Source: Rickettsiaceae bacterium (GTDB taxonomy: Bacteria; Pseudomonadota; Alphaproteobacteria; Rickettsiales; Rickettsiaceae). From it: DNA of 64,000 nt. Below the pieces are notes generated by a model. That model did no database searches and had not been told where the DNA came from. It saw only the letters and a program-made list of their open reading frames with translations. The stretch's first letter is position 1. Every line of letters begins with the position of its first letter. Positions 39,314-47,794 of this stretch are shown here, one piece after another. The stretch is taken from positions 62,001 to 126,000 of the forward strand of contig JAQSWU010000001.1 of the NCBI GenBank assembly GCA_029266475.1, written 5' to 3'. The position numbers and the translations under genes were made by a program.

Positions 39314-39700
39314 TTAACTAAATACAAAGAAGCATTGTGCAATGATCGCTGCAGCAACTGTTACTAATGCGAAAACTTTAAGTAAAATAATTAGTGCAAA
39401 TCTTGCCTTAATGCAGCTAACATAATCTTCGATTATTACTTGCATACCTATGGACGCATGATAAAACGCGCTAGTTAAAAAAAGTATTAGGCTTGTAAAA
39501 TGTAAAGGCTGTCTTAAATAGTCATGGATTTCTTGCATAGAAGCGTCTTTAATTTTTAAACCAAAACAGACTAGCCACGCTGTCAGCGGTATTAATAGTA
39601 TTGCAGTGAATCTCTGAAACCACCAGTGCGATACGCCATGGCCTGCAGCTCCTAGATTGCGAGCTTTTTTAAGCCCCGAATGTAAAAAATTTTTATTCAT
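39314..39700 (-). CDS. sdhD: Succinate dehydrogenase membrane anchor subunit SdhD
   Basis: One of the two membrane anchors of complex II that carry heme b and the quinone site. The 128 residues have the typical GVSHWWFQRFTAILLIPL start of helix 1 and three membrane spans at about 30-48, 66-86 and 104-126. The probable heme or quinone-region His lies in FYHASIGMQVIIEDYV. It lies 7 nt after sdhC and 9 nt before sdhA. Confidence 0.94.
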   Translation of the reverse strand: MNKNFLHSGLKKARNLGAAGHGVSHWWFQRFTAILLIPLTAWLVCFGLKIKDASMQEIHDYLRQPLHFTSLILFLTSAFYHASIGMQVIIEDYVSCIKARFALIILLKVFALVTVAAAIIAQCFFVFS

Positions 39701-39707
39701 GATACCC

Positions 39708-40100
39708 CTAACTTAAAACATGGTAATAAAGCATGGCAGTAAGCGAGAAAGAGGAAAGCACTGTAAGCCAGCCGGTAATATGCATTGTACGGATTGAATA
39801 GCCATAGCCTATATCCCAAAATAGATGTCTAATTCCAGTAGTTAAATGGAAAAATAAGGCATAGGCTGATAAGAGTATTATTGCTTTGAAATATATAGTG
39901 TCTGCAAGAGAAATTAAGCAATAACAATTACTAGAGAATACTACTAATATTCCCCACCAAGCAAGTAGGCTTAGGCTTGCAAACAAACCAATACCTGTGA
40001 GCCTATGTAGAATAGATAGGCTATTGCTAATTTGCCATCTATATATGCTTAAATGAGGGGAAGTAGGCCGCCTCGAATAGATCTCATTTTTTTTCGACAT
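39708..40100 (-). CDS. sdhC: Succinate dehydrogenase cytochrome b556 subunit SdhC
   Basis: The larger anchor of complex II. The 130 residues show the family signature RPTSPHLSIYRWQISNSLSILHRLTGIGL before the first of three membrane spans. The heme-ligand region FFHLTTGIRHLFWDIGYG sits in the second. It is the first gene of the sdh operon, after a 140-nt upstream region with no other feature I can identify. Confidence 0.95.
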   Translation of the reverse strand: MSKKNEIYSRRPTSPHLSIYRWQISNSLSILHRLTGIGLFASLSLLAWWGILVVFSSNCYCLISLADTIYFKAIILLSAYALFFHLTTGIRHLFWDIGYGYSIRTMHITGWLTVLSSFSLTAMLYYHVLS

Positions 40101-40240
40101 AAAATCTCCTGCTATTGATAATTATGAGGATTATAGGAACTGTTCTCTGACCACGCAAGTATAATTTAGCTTCGAGATCGCTGAAAAATACATATGTGAG
40201 GCTATTTCAAAACGGCTTATCAAATATTCTTTACTTAAAG

Positions 40241-41416
40241 TTAAATATTTACTATAAAACCAAGTCTAATAAAAACTCCTTTACTTAAAGCTTCTCCTAA
40301 TTTATAGCCTTTTGTTTTATAGCCAAGTAGGCCTTCTAGCCTTATTGTATCAGTCATATTATAGGTACTTTTGACTGCAAGCTGACCACCGAATTTCATT
40401 GAGGCTTGAGCAGGATTGCTTGTAAGAAGTTCTGGCTGTTTCCAAATCGCACTATTAAAACCAAGACTTAATTTATCCTCGTAATATAGATTATCCATAT
40501 CCACTTCTAGAGAGTAAGTTTTACCAATTTTATTTTTACCGTATGATAAATTGACCTGTGTTACGGTCTGGTCATACTTAATGAAATTTAGAATTTGAGC
40601 TTCGGGACCATAAGGCGTTAATAATACTCGTGCTGATGGTAAATATTTATAGCCCCCTATAGAGAACATATGATAAGAAAAGTCTTTATCATTTATGACA
40701 GCGCTATAAATAGAGTAATAAAGGAATGGATCAAGATAATCGAGAAGAGCATAATTTTTTAACTTGTTTTTTGACATATAACCCTTACCATATGTTTTAT
40801 TCAACTCTCTTACATATGCTTCAACATCATTACCTTCACTAGTTTTAGCACGTCTAATATATGATGTTTGGTCTTGGGCGCTAAGGAAGTAAAGCATTGC
40901 ATAATTTGAGCTTATAGAATCTTCTCTTAGCCATTTCTGTCTAATTTCTTTACTTAGAACAGTAGATGCTTCCATGCCTCCAAGGTTAATCATAGTTCGT
41001 TTATGAGCGTGGGCATTATCATATTGATAAGCGCTAAAATATGTAGCTCCGCTTGCAATACTCACTTTATATAGTGCATCGATATTAGCTTCTCTAAGTC
41101 TATATCCATGTCCATAAATTTCATGGTTGGCTACAAACAGAGCACTGTTAAAGAATAGGCTTGATATAAACCTTGCGCTATTAGCTAACATATTAGGGTT
41201 ATCCTTGTCATATATGTTTGACTCTAGCATGTCATAGAGTTCTAAAGCCGACATAGCGATAGAAGAGCCAACATATGGCGAGTAGTTCTTATCTAAAGTA
41301 ACGCCAACTTGCCTTGAGTATTTCTCTGGAGCGACAATTTCCGCACTGTAGGCATTTGTAGCAAAAACTGTAGCAACATATAAAGGAAGGATAGTATTTA
41401 TTATAATTTTTTTCAT
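40241..41416 (-). CDS. Exported protein with HExxxH motif and beta-rich C-terminal half, function unknown
   Basis: A 391-residue protein with a clean Sec signal peptide (residues 1-25, cleavage after NAYSA). The mature N-terminal half is helical and holds HEIYGHG at 98-104, an HExxxH pattern. GGMEA at 146-150 could supply a third metal ligand. The second half (about 240-391) is made of alternating-polarity strands and ends in IRLGFIVNI with a terminal hydrophobic residue, as outer-membrane barrels do. One reading is a periplasmic metallopeptidase-like domain joined to a barrel; another is a barrel with a chance motif. I recognise no family. It is monocistronic, between sdhC and the divergent transporter at 41654. 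Confidence 0.65.
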   Translation of the reverse strand: MKKIIINTILPLYVATVFATNAYSAEIVAPEKYSRQVGVTLDKNYSPYVGSSIAMSALELYDMLESNIYDKDNPNMLANSARFISSLFFNSALFVANHEIYGHGYRLREANIDALYKVSIASGATYFSAYQYDNAHAHKRTMINLGGMEASTVLSKEIRQKWLREDSISSNYAMLYFLSAQDQTSYIRRAKTSEGNDVEAYVRELNKTYGKGYMSKNKLKNYALLDYLDPFLYYSIYSAVINDKDFSYHMFSIGGYKYLPSARVLLTPYGPEAQILNFIKYDQTVTQVNLSYGKNKIGKTYSLEVDMDNLYYEDKLSLGFNSAIWKQPELLTSNPAQASMKFGGQLAVKSTYNMTDTIRLEGLLGYKTKGYKLGEALSKGVFIRLGFIVNI

Positions 41417-41653
41417 AGTGTATTAATCAACGTTAGTGAATTAAATCAAAACTACTTTATAATATCATCAAAGCTAATTTGCAAATTCCTTATTCGCTTG
41501 ATGCCGAAAAACTTTTATTTTTAATTAATATTGTATCAATTCAGGTTATAAATGTTTAAAACCTCACTACATGGCAAGAGTTTATCAAAATATAAGTTTA
41601 TTTCTTATATTTTCCTGCGATAATGTTTCAGGTATTTATAAAGTTCTAATCTA

Positions 41654-42904
41654 ATGTTGAAATTACTAAAAATCACATATATTTCAAAGGTAATGGTATT
41701 AATTTGGCTCATAGGGCTGCTTAGTGGTCTATGTTTAATGATAACAACTAGTACCTTGAATTTTTGGTTAGCGAAGAATGGGATAAGCGTAATAAATATT
41801 GGCTTATTCTCTGTAATATCCTTGCCTTATGCGATAAATTTTTTATGGGCCCCCCTAATTGATTTAATTAAAATACCTCTCATCAGTCAAAAATATGGGC
41901 TTAGGCAAAGCTGGATTATATTCCTTGGAGCCTGTCTCGCAGTCACCATTGGAATATTAAGCATATTAAATCCTAGAGATAATCTTTGGCATATTGCAGT
42001 TGTAGGGATATTAATCTCTTTCCTTAGCTCCTCATTAGATATTGTTTTAGGGGCGTTTCGCTCAGAAATACTTACCACAAAAAATCATGGTCCTGCGTCG
42101 GGTGTTTATTTATTCGGCTATAGGCTTGGTATGGTAATTAGTAAATCAGGTGCTATATATTTATCATATTTCCTCGAGTGGTCGAGTATATATCATATTT
42201 TGATTTCTATATTGTTATTAATTCTTGGGTTAATACTGCTTAATGCTCCTCGTCACAAGCTTGTAATAGATAAACACGAATCTACGAAATATCATGGCTT
42301 AAGAAATTTTATTATAAATGTTTTGTCGCCTATAGGGAATTTTAAAACAGTATCAGTTCTACTATTATTTCTAATATTATATAGATTACCAGATAATGTT
42401 TTAAATAACATGATTAGCCCTTTCCTTTTACATAATGGGTTTAACGAAATAGAAATCTCGCTAGCTGGTTATTTATGCGGAAGTATTACTTCTATCATTG
42501 GTGGAATGATAGCAGGTGCCTTTATTGAAAAAATAGGGGTATATAAAAGCCTTCTATATTTTGGTACTCTGCATGCTTTAGGGCATTTATTATTTATTTT
42601 ATTTGGTATTTTTGGAAGAGAAATCTATCTGCTGACTTTTGTGATATCTATTGAAGGGTTGACAGGGGGGATGGCGATGGCATCCTATATTACGCTCATA
42701 ACTTCTTTATGCAAGGGACGGTATAAAGCTACGCAATATTCAATGTTCAGCGCAATGATGGGAGTATCAAGGTCTTTACTACCAAGCTTGTCGGGTATCT
42801 TAGTATTGCAGCTTGGATGGAGTTATTTCTTTGTAATAATATTCCTTTTAAGCTTGCCGAGTTTATATATATTAAATAAATACCTTATAGGCTTAAAAAA
42901 ATAA
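41654..42904 (+). CDS. Major facilitator transporter, AmpG-like
   Basis: A 416-residue, roughly 12-span MFS permease. The first helices (FWLAKNGISVINIGLFSVISLPYAINFLWAPLID) and the GASGVYLFGYRLGM-type segment after helix 4 resemble AmpG muropeptide permeases, which are present in several copies in Rickettsiales. With anmK in the same window, import of anhydromuropeptides is a reasonable guess, but AmpG-like proteins in intracellular bacteria may carry other solutes. It has its own upstream region and no tight neighbours. Confidence 0.8.
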   Translation: MLKLLKITYISKVMVLIWLIGLLSGLCLMITTSTLNFWLAKNGISVINIGLFSVISLPYAINFLWAPLIDLIKIPLISQKYGLRQSWIIFLGACLAVTIGILSILNPRDNLWHIAVVGILISFLSSSLDIVLGAFRSEILTTKNHGPASGVYLFGYRLGMVISKSGAIYLSYFLEWSSIYHILISILLLILGLILLNAPRHKLVIDKHESTKYHGLRNFIINVLSPIGNFKTVSVLLLFLILYRLPDNVLNNMISPFLLHNGFNEIEISLAGYLCGSITSIIGGMIAGAFIEKIGVYKSLLYFGTLHALGHLLFILFGIFGREIYLLTFVISIEGLTGGMAMASYITLITSLCKGRYKATQYSMFSAMMGVSRSLLPSLSGILVLQLGWSYFFVIIFLLSLPSLYILNKYLIGLKK

Positions 42905-42930
42905 ATGTTAATCGAATGATTATAAGAATG

Positions 42931-42968
42931 TTGACATATTGTAGGGTAAGTATAATATTAATCCCTAC
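42931..42968 (+). promoter_or_regulatory. Promoter with overlapping palindrome before the sodium:solute symporter gene
   Basis: A perfect TTGACA at 42931-42936 is followed after 16 nt by TAATAT (42953-42958). GTAGGG (42941-42946) and CCCTAC (42963-42968) form an inverted repeat that encloses the -10 region, a layout suited to repressor binding. The ATG of the symporter gene is at 43010. Confidence 0.5.
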
Positions 42969-43009
42969 CGTAAGTTAACGGGCTAAGCCTCAATTAATCT
43001 CAGATTTAT

Positions 43010-44389
43010 ATGATCGATAATTTTATAGTTGTTACTTACCTTCTTTTCGTTCTATTCCTCGGAGTATATTACAGATCCCGTACGAAAAGCCTTGATGAAT
43101 ACGGTAAGGTTGGTAAAGAGCTAAGTAATAATAAGCTAATATTGCTTGCAACGATTTTTGCAACCTCTGTTGGTGGAGGGACTACTTTTGGAATTTCAGA
43201 GAAGGCCTTCAGCGGCAATATTGCCTATTCATATGGATTAATAATTACAGTTTTGATCGATCTTTTAATCGCTATATACCTTGTTCCGCGTATAGTGCGT
43301 TTCCATGGCTCTGTCACAGTAGGTGACATAATGGAAAAATACTACGGCGTTACAGGAAAGATCTTAACTGGAATCGCTGCAGCGCTGGTATCTATAGGCT
43401 ACTTGGCGGCACAGATTAGCGTAAGCGCTCGTATATTCGAATATTTTTTAAGTCTAAACTTTTTCTTTAGCGTCATATTAAGTTACGTAATTGTTATAAT
43501 TTATACTAGTATAGGCGGTTTAAGGTCCACTGTTGTAACTGATATTCTACAATTCTTCTTAATGGTAGTCTCTATTCCAATTCTGTTAATAGTAGGTATT
43601 AAAGAAATAGGAGGGATAGGGCTTTTCTTGCATAATATCCCTGCAGCTAAATACGCTATTAATGACAATCTATTAAGTGATACATTTTTTGCTATACTAA
43701 GCTTTTCAGTTATGGGCTTGCATCCAACTTTTATCCAACGTATCTTACTAACTAAAAACGCTGCATCGCTACAGCTATCTATTTACCGGAAAATTATCGT
43801 CTATGTAATTTTCGTCTGCGTTATCACTGCAATTGGTCTTGCCGCATCAATGCTTGTTCCTAATCTTAAATCAATGCATGCCATTCCATATATGATTAAC
43901 GCTATAATACCAGTAGGCTTAAAGGGGTTTATAATATCTGGCTTACTCGCTTCTGTTATGTCCACCGCAGATTCTGATTTAAATGTTGCAGCGCTCAGTA
44001 TAGTTAATGACTTATATAAACCATTGAGTAAAAGCTCTAATCAGCGAAACTTACTAATTATTGCTAAAGCAACTACGGTAATTTTAGGCTCGCTTGCTAT
44101 AATAATTGCTTTAAATTTTAAGAGTGTTGTCGATCTGGTTATATTCGTCGCAGGTTTTTGGTCGCCAATGATTTTTGTTCCTTTGATTGCTGCTTTATAC
44201 CATAAGAGAGTTTCTGAAAAGGGTTTTTTATATTCAGCCCTTTCAGGAGTGTGTACTTTCTCAATATGGGAAATGTGGTTTATAGCCAATTATAGGGTTA
44301 GTGGTGTTTTTGTAGGTACTTTAGTAAGTTTTATAGTTTTTAGCTTATTCATAATTAAAGAAAAGCTCTCTCCAGACTTCAAACCATAA
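43010..44389 (+). CDS. Sodium:solute symporter family protein (SSS)
   Basis: A 459-residue integral membrane protein with about 12-13 hydrophobic spans. Features of the SSS fold are visible: DEYGKVGKELSNNKLILLATIFATSVGGGTTFGISEKAF near the N-terminus, IIYTSIGGLRSTVVTDILQFFLM, and GLLASVMSTADSDLNVAALSIVNDLY, whose Ser/Thr belongs to the sodium-binding region. The substrate cannot be read from sequence; proline, pantothenate or other organic acids are possible. A promoter with an operator-like palindrome precedes it. It converges on the ankyrin gene at 44400 with a 10-nt gap. Confidence 0.87.
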   Translation: MIDNFIVVTYLLFVLFLGVYYRSRTKSLDEYGKVGKELSNNKLILLATIFATSVGGGTTFGISEKAFSGNIAYSYGLIITVLIDLLIAIYLVPRIVRFHGSVTVGDIMEKYYGVTGKILTGIAAALVSIGYLAAQISVSARIFEYFLSLNFFFSVILSYVIVIIYTSIGGLRSTVVTDILQFFLMVVSIPILLIVGIKEIGGIGLFLHNIPAAKYAINDNLLSDTFFAILSFSVMGLHPTFIQRILLTKNAASLQLSIYRKIIVYVIFVCVITAIGLAASMLVPNLKSMHAIPYMINAIIPVGLKGFIISGLLASVMSTADSDLNVAALSIVNDLYKPLSKSSNQRNLLIIAKATTVILGSLAIIIALNFKSVVDLVIFVAGFWSPMIFVPLIAALYHKRVSEKGFLYSALSGVCTFSIWEMWFIANYRVSGVFVGTLVSFIVFSLFIIKEKLSPDFKP

Positions 44390-44399
44390 ATTAAGTCTA

Positions 44400-44966
44400 T
44401 TATGAGCTGTCCTTGCCAGTGAGCTCTAGTTCTTCGGTGCTAGGGTCACTATCACTATAATCGTCCTTAGAGTAATCATCAAGTGAATATGGGTGAGGTT
44501 CATCCATCTGTTTCCCCATGGTGGACATGTATTCAAAAATGTTTCTTACTAACTCATGATAGCCTTCCTGAGCTGCAACATCTAGAGCTGTAACATTTCC
44601 CTCTCCGGCAATAGATAGGTTAGCGCCTTTATCGAGGAGATAGAGCATCATATGACCATGACCTTTGGAGGCAGCATAATGTAGGGGAGTATAACCCACA
44701 CAGCTCTTATAATCTTTTTGATTTATATAAAACCCTTTTATTAGGAGATATTCTACTGTTGGTATGTAGCCAGTCTCCGCTGCTTTATGCAAAAGATTTT
44801 CTTTATAATATTCGTGAATATCTAGGCTAAGCGTAAGTTCCTTTAGCTCATTTAAATTACGAGTATAAATTGCTTTATATAATTTCCCTAAAGTTTGAGT
44901 TTTATTGCAAATTAATTGAAAATGCTCAGGGAACATTCTGGTAGTACGTTTTAGTTTAGGAAACAT
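44400..44966 (-). CDS. Small ankyrin-repeat protein
   Basis: A 188-residue protein with about three ankyrin repeats between residues 45 and 150: ENLLHKAAETGYIPTVEYLLIKGFYINQ, TPLHYAASKGHGHMMLYLLDKGANLSI and TALDVAAQEGYHELVRNIFEYM. A basic N-terminus (FPKLKRTTRMF) precedes them. The C-terminal tail is acidic and serine-rich (DDYSKDDYSDSDPSTEELELTG). It lacks the C-terminal domain of the larger ankyrin proteins here. The about 210 nt upstream contain no other gene. Confidence 0.85.
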   Translation of the reverse strand: MFPKLKRTTRMFPEHFQLICNKTQTLGKLYKAIYTRNLNELKELTLSLDIHEYYKENLLHKAAETGYIPTVEYLLIKGFYINQKDYKSCVGYTPLHYAASKGHGHMMLYLLDKGANLSIAGEGNVTALDVAAQEGYHELVRNIFEYMSTMGKQMDEPHPYSLDDYSKDDYSDSDPSTEELELTGKDSS

Positions 44967-45176
44967 AGCAAAACTATTAAATTATATCCGTATTTGTGAG
45001 ATAAGTAATACCTCTTATCATGGGATAGATAATATTATACCTTGCTTAAAGTCAATAAAATTTTTAAGACTTTTCAACATTTTTGCCATAATTATACACC
45101 TAAAACAAGGCGTTATACTTAACTGCAATATAGTTTGAAAAATATGAAAGCGTTAATTGCATAACCTTCTCACATT

Positions 45177-45730
45177 CTATCCTCTACCTTTCTCACTCCT
45201 TTTTGCCTTGTTAATAGGGTTTAGCTTAGGGAATTTGAATTTCGGCAGTTTAGGAAGTTTTACTTTTTTTAAAGTGCTGAATATTTTTTGACCTTTGAGT
45301 TTTCTTTATTTGCCCCTCAAGGAAGTGCTAGATTATTCTGCGCTTGATATTCGTTTAATACTGGAACTAACTTTTTTAAACGAGCAATATTTTCTTGTAG
45401 GTACCTGGGTGGACCGTCTGGCTGCATACTGTCTAATCTTTGCGTTGCATCAGGGGAGCGGCGCATTAGCGGTAGCTTAGGAGGCTGCGAAATACCATTT
45501 TTTTTAACGACCTGTTGATTATTCTCTTGTTTAAAAGGTGTTTATGAAGTTATTGCAAGAATGGTCTTTTCTTGCTGAGGCGTATTTTCCTCAACTTTTT
45601 CCTTAGCCTGGTCTAGATTATTGCTTTGAAGCACCTGTTGCTTTGGAGGAGGCGGTGCAGGCTTAGACCATGTTGGAGGAGGTAGTTGCTTTCTATGATG
45701 GGTAAATTGATTATCATTTGAATCATTCAT
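45177..45730 (-). pseudogene. Broken proline-rich protein gene
   Basis: From ATG 45730 the frame reads MNDSNDNQFTHHRKQLPPPT and continues through a TAA at 45542-45544. The same frame then gives 74 further sense codons of the same proline- and charge-rich character (PFKQENNQQVVKK, then PPKLPLMRRSPDATQRLDS, then ENIARLKKLVPVLNEYQ) up to a TGA at 45317. After a one-base shift in the T/A run near 45264-45274, the sequence still reads KVKLPKLPKFKFPKLNPINK before a TAG at 45177. Two stops plus a frameshift in otherwise coherent coding sequence indicate recent decay. Function of the intact form unknown. Confidence 0.6.
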
Positions 45731-45908
45731 GGGCTCTATCCATATAAAGTAATTAATAGAACAGTAGCGTATACGAATTAACAAATAATTAATATCTCCT
45801 ACTATTATTGCCTATGATAAAGAGTAATTTATATAATAATATGGATTAAAGGTTTTAGTTTGCTGGTTGGATATAATTTTAGAACCTTCTAAGACAATTC
45901 AAAGGAAA

Positions 45909-46070
45909 GAATGGAACCACTTTGGCCGTCGGGTTATAGATCCTCACAGACCCTTCTGTGTAGGTGGGCGCCATGTACTTAAGCCACGGCTTAAGCAGAG
46001 ACAGCTCCCTTATATATATGATTATCGTCCTGGGAAGCTTATACCCTTTGTCGCACCAAGCAGCTCCAAG
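45909..46070 (-). ncRNA. ssrS: Probable 6S RNA
   Basis: About 160 nt directly after the zapA stop on the same strand, the conserved position of 6S RNA in proteobacteria. The stretch is much richer in GC than nearby spacers. Its ends pair: 46055-46068 with 45911-45926 form a closing stem of about 14 bp with G-U pairs and one bulge. Inside is an apical CTTAAGC/GCTTAAG hairpin, and near the 3' side GGCGCCCACC followed by a CACAGA/TCTGTG hairpin with an AGGG loop, reminiscent of the 3' part of the 6S central bubble. 6S RNA binds sigma-70 RNA polymerase and dampens transcription. Ends are approximate. Confidence 0.7.
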
Positions 46071-46076
46071 TTTATA

Positions 46077-46397
46077 TTAGCATTTTTCTAGGTTAGAAGC
46101 AAGTCCTTCTATATATAAAGTAATCGAATCAAGGGTTTTAGCGACAATTATTTCCTCTTTTTCAAAATCTGGAGAGGAAAGGTTTAAGCTATTTTTACTT
46201 TGTTCACTAATCTCATCTTGCATCATTAAAGCAGTTACTACTAGTGCAAGGTCTGGAGTAGCATTTGGAAGCATTTTATAGATATTGGCAAGCCTAAGAT
46301 TTAAATTGTTTGCTGCTTTCTTTAAATCATCTTCTTGGCCTTCGTCGCAAGCGATATTAAAAAATTTATTATTTATTTTTAGTTGTAAAGTCGGCAT
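46077..46397 (-). CDS. zapA: Cell division protein ZapA
   Basis: An FtsZ-binding protein that bundles protofilaments at the division site. The 106 residues show the ZapA layout: a short beta N-terminus (MPTLQLKINNKFFNIACDEGQEDDLKKAANNLN) followed by a long helix for dimer and tetramer formation (about 50-105). It overlaps the upstream coiled-coil gene by 29 bp and is followed by the probable 6S RNA, which is the normal proteobacterial arrangement. Confidence 0.9.
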   Translation of the reverse strand: MPTLQLKINNKFFNIACDEGQEDDLKKAANNLNLRLANIYKMLPNATPDLALVVTALMMQDEISEQSKNSLNLSSPDFEKEEIIVAKTLDSITLYIEGLASNLEKC

Positions 46398-46722
46398 GGT
46401 ACTTTTTAATTTTCTCTAATTCAATTATATAATCATTTATCTCATCCATCACTTCAGAAGTGATCTTTCTAATATTTCTATTTTCAATTTTTTGCAGTTC
46501 TATTTCTTCTTGCAGATTAGTAATAATATTTTTAAGTTCTCTATTTTCAGCCGTAAACCTTTCATATTCTTCATTTAGTTTATAGGTTTTAACCTTGTTA
46601 CTAATGAGTTCTAATTGCTTTTCTAGTTGTAGTAATGCGTTTAATAATTTTGTTTTACTTTTTTCTATTCTCTCGGAAGAATTAACTTCAATTGTATCAA
46701 TCATTTCCTTCATACTACTCAC
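46369..46722 (-). CDS. Small coiled-coil protein upstream of zapA
   Basis: A 117-residue, almost entirely helical protein (heptads from about 15 to 105, Leu/Ile/Glu/Lys-rich) starting with GTG at 46722, or more likely with ATG 46713 (MKEMIDTIEV). A small coiled-coil gene before zapA also occurs in other Alphaproteobacteria (DUF4164-like), so a role at the division ring is possible. The sequence itself shows no diagnostic motif. The 29-bp overlap with zapA suggests coupled translation. Confidence 0.7.
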   Translation of the reverse strand: MSSMKEMIDTIEVNSSERIEKSKTKLLNALLQLEKQLELISNKVKTYKLNEEYERFTAENRELKNIITNLQEEIELQKIENRNIRKITSEVMDEINDYIIELEKIKKYHADFTTKNK

Positions 46723-46760
46723 TTATTTATTAGATATACTATTACAATTAAATTATTGGG

Positions 46761-47441
46761 TTAATGTGATGCTTGCTCACTACCTAGTTCGCTTTCAACT
46801 TCCTCTTCAATATAAGGAGTCTCTTCTTCAATCAACTCACTCCTATTACGAGAATCACTACTTGCTAGCTCATGTTTTTTCTTCTCAAACTTGGTGTTTT
46901 TAGCTACTTCTTGCGGTGTTACGAAAGGGTACGTAGCTAAAAAATAGTTTAAGCTTTTCCTATCAGTAGTCGACTCTGTCGAATTAACTATTATATCATA
47001 GCGGGATTTTAAAAATTGTCTATCCTGTAAATTATAAAAACTTATAGAAGGAGTTATATTGTTTGATTGATTATTAATTTTGGAATATGCTGACCAGAAA
47101 TATGAGGCCATTAATAATGCTATTATAGACCCAAAAAGATAAACCTGGGAAGGGGTGCTAGACTCAATAAATGGTTTAGCAATAGACTGTTTTCTAGTAT
47201 TACTAAGATTAGTATGTATTTTTACTTCATTTAGATCATCAGGATTATAATCTACGCCAAGATAAGTTGCATAAAGTTTTATATAGCCTTCCGTATATAC
47301 TTTACCTGGCGTATGGCTATAATCTTCTTCTTCAATGGCAATAATATATTGTTTCCGAATATTTAATTCAGAGGCAATTTTTTCGATTGAGGTGTTGCTT
47401 TCAAGCCTTTTCTGTTTAAGCTTCTGATTTATCGAGCTCAC
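46761..47441 (-). CDS. HTH-domain membrane protein (RodZ-like N-terminal domain)
   Basis: A 226-residue protein with GTG start. Residues about 5-75 form a Cro/RodZ-type helix-turn-helix: LKQKRLESNTSIEKIASELNIRKQYIIAIEEEDYSHTPGKVYTEGYIKLYATYLGVD. This is typical of the cytoskeletal RodZ/YfgA domain, including the PGKVYxEGYI segment. One membrane span follows at about 101-119 (VYLFGSIIALLMASYFWSA). The remainder is polar with an acidic tail (EEETPYIEEEVESELGSE), and the usual RodZ periplasmic beta domain is absent. It may link MreB or another partner to the membrane. It lies 38 nt upstream of the coiled-coil gene. Confidence 0.78.
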   Translation of the reverse strand: MSSINQKLKQKRLESNTSIEKIASELNIRKQYIIAIEEEDYSHTPGKVYTEGYIKLYATYLGVDYNPDDLNEVKIHTNLSNTRKQSIAKPFIESSTPSQVYLFGSIIALLMASYFWSAYSKINNQSNNITPSISFYNLQDRQFLKSRYDIIVNSTESTTDRKSLNYFLATYPFVTPQEVAKNTKFEKKKHELASSDSRNRSELIEEETPYIEEEVESELGSEQASH

Positions 47442-47620
47442 TGTTTTTCTATAAGTTAAATGCCATTTTACGAAATAGTTTACTTCCTATATACATAATA
47501 TAATAAATTTGATTAATAAAAAATTACTTTTTTAATAGATCTTTAGATATTTCGCTTATTTTTGCTTGATAGGTTATTTTAGCAACAAAAAATTTAGTCT
47601 TATGAAGCTCAATATTTTAC

Positions 47621-47657
47621 CTATTGTAATAGCAAAGTTTGCTATGATAAACAATAG
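47621..47657. promoter_or_regulatory. Nested palindrome upstream of the RodZ-like gene
   Basis: An outer CTATTGT/ACAATAG pair (47621-47627, 47651-47657) encloses a perfect ATAGCAAA-G-TTTGCTAT palindrome (47629-47645). On the plus strand a T-rich stretch follows. It could be an operator, or a weak terminator facing the repeat copy and ankyrin gene. The rest of 47442-47794 is AT-rich with no gene. Confidence 0.4.
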
Positions 47658-47794
47658 TTTATTTTTTATATATTAGATTCTTACAAATATTATTATATTC
47701 TTTAAGCAATTATCGCATAAGTTTATAATAAGTCAAACTTTACAACTATTTAATGAAATTATTAATTGCTAGGCTTAACTAAAATTGTAAATAT

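Noticed and set aside
45295-45480. A plus-strand open frame opposite the broken proline-rich gene
   Set aside because: The minus strand of the same bases reads as coherent proline-rich protein. The plus frame has no ribosome site or recognisable product.
45317-45544. In-frame TAA and TGA in the proline-rich gene as recoding (stop-codon reassignment)
   Set aside because: TGA ends intact genes here, for example tkt and iscR, and TAA ends many others. A frameshift follows as well, so gene decay is the simpler explanation.
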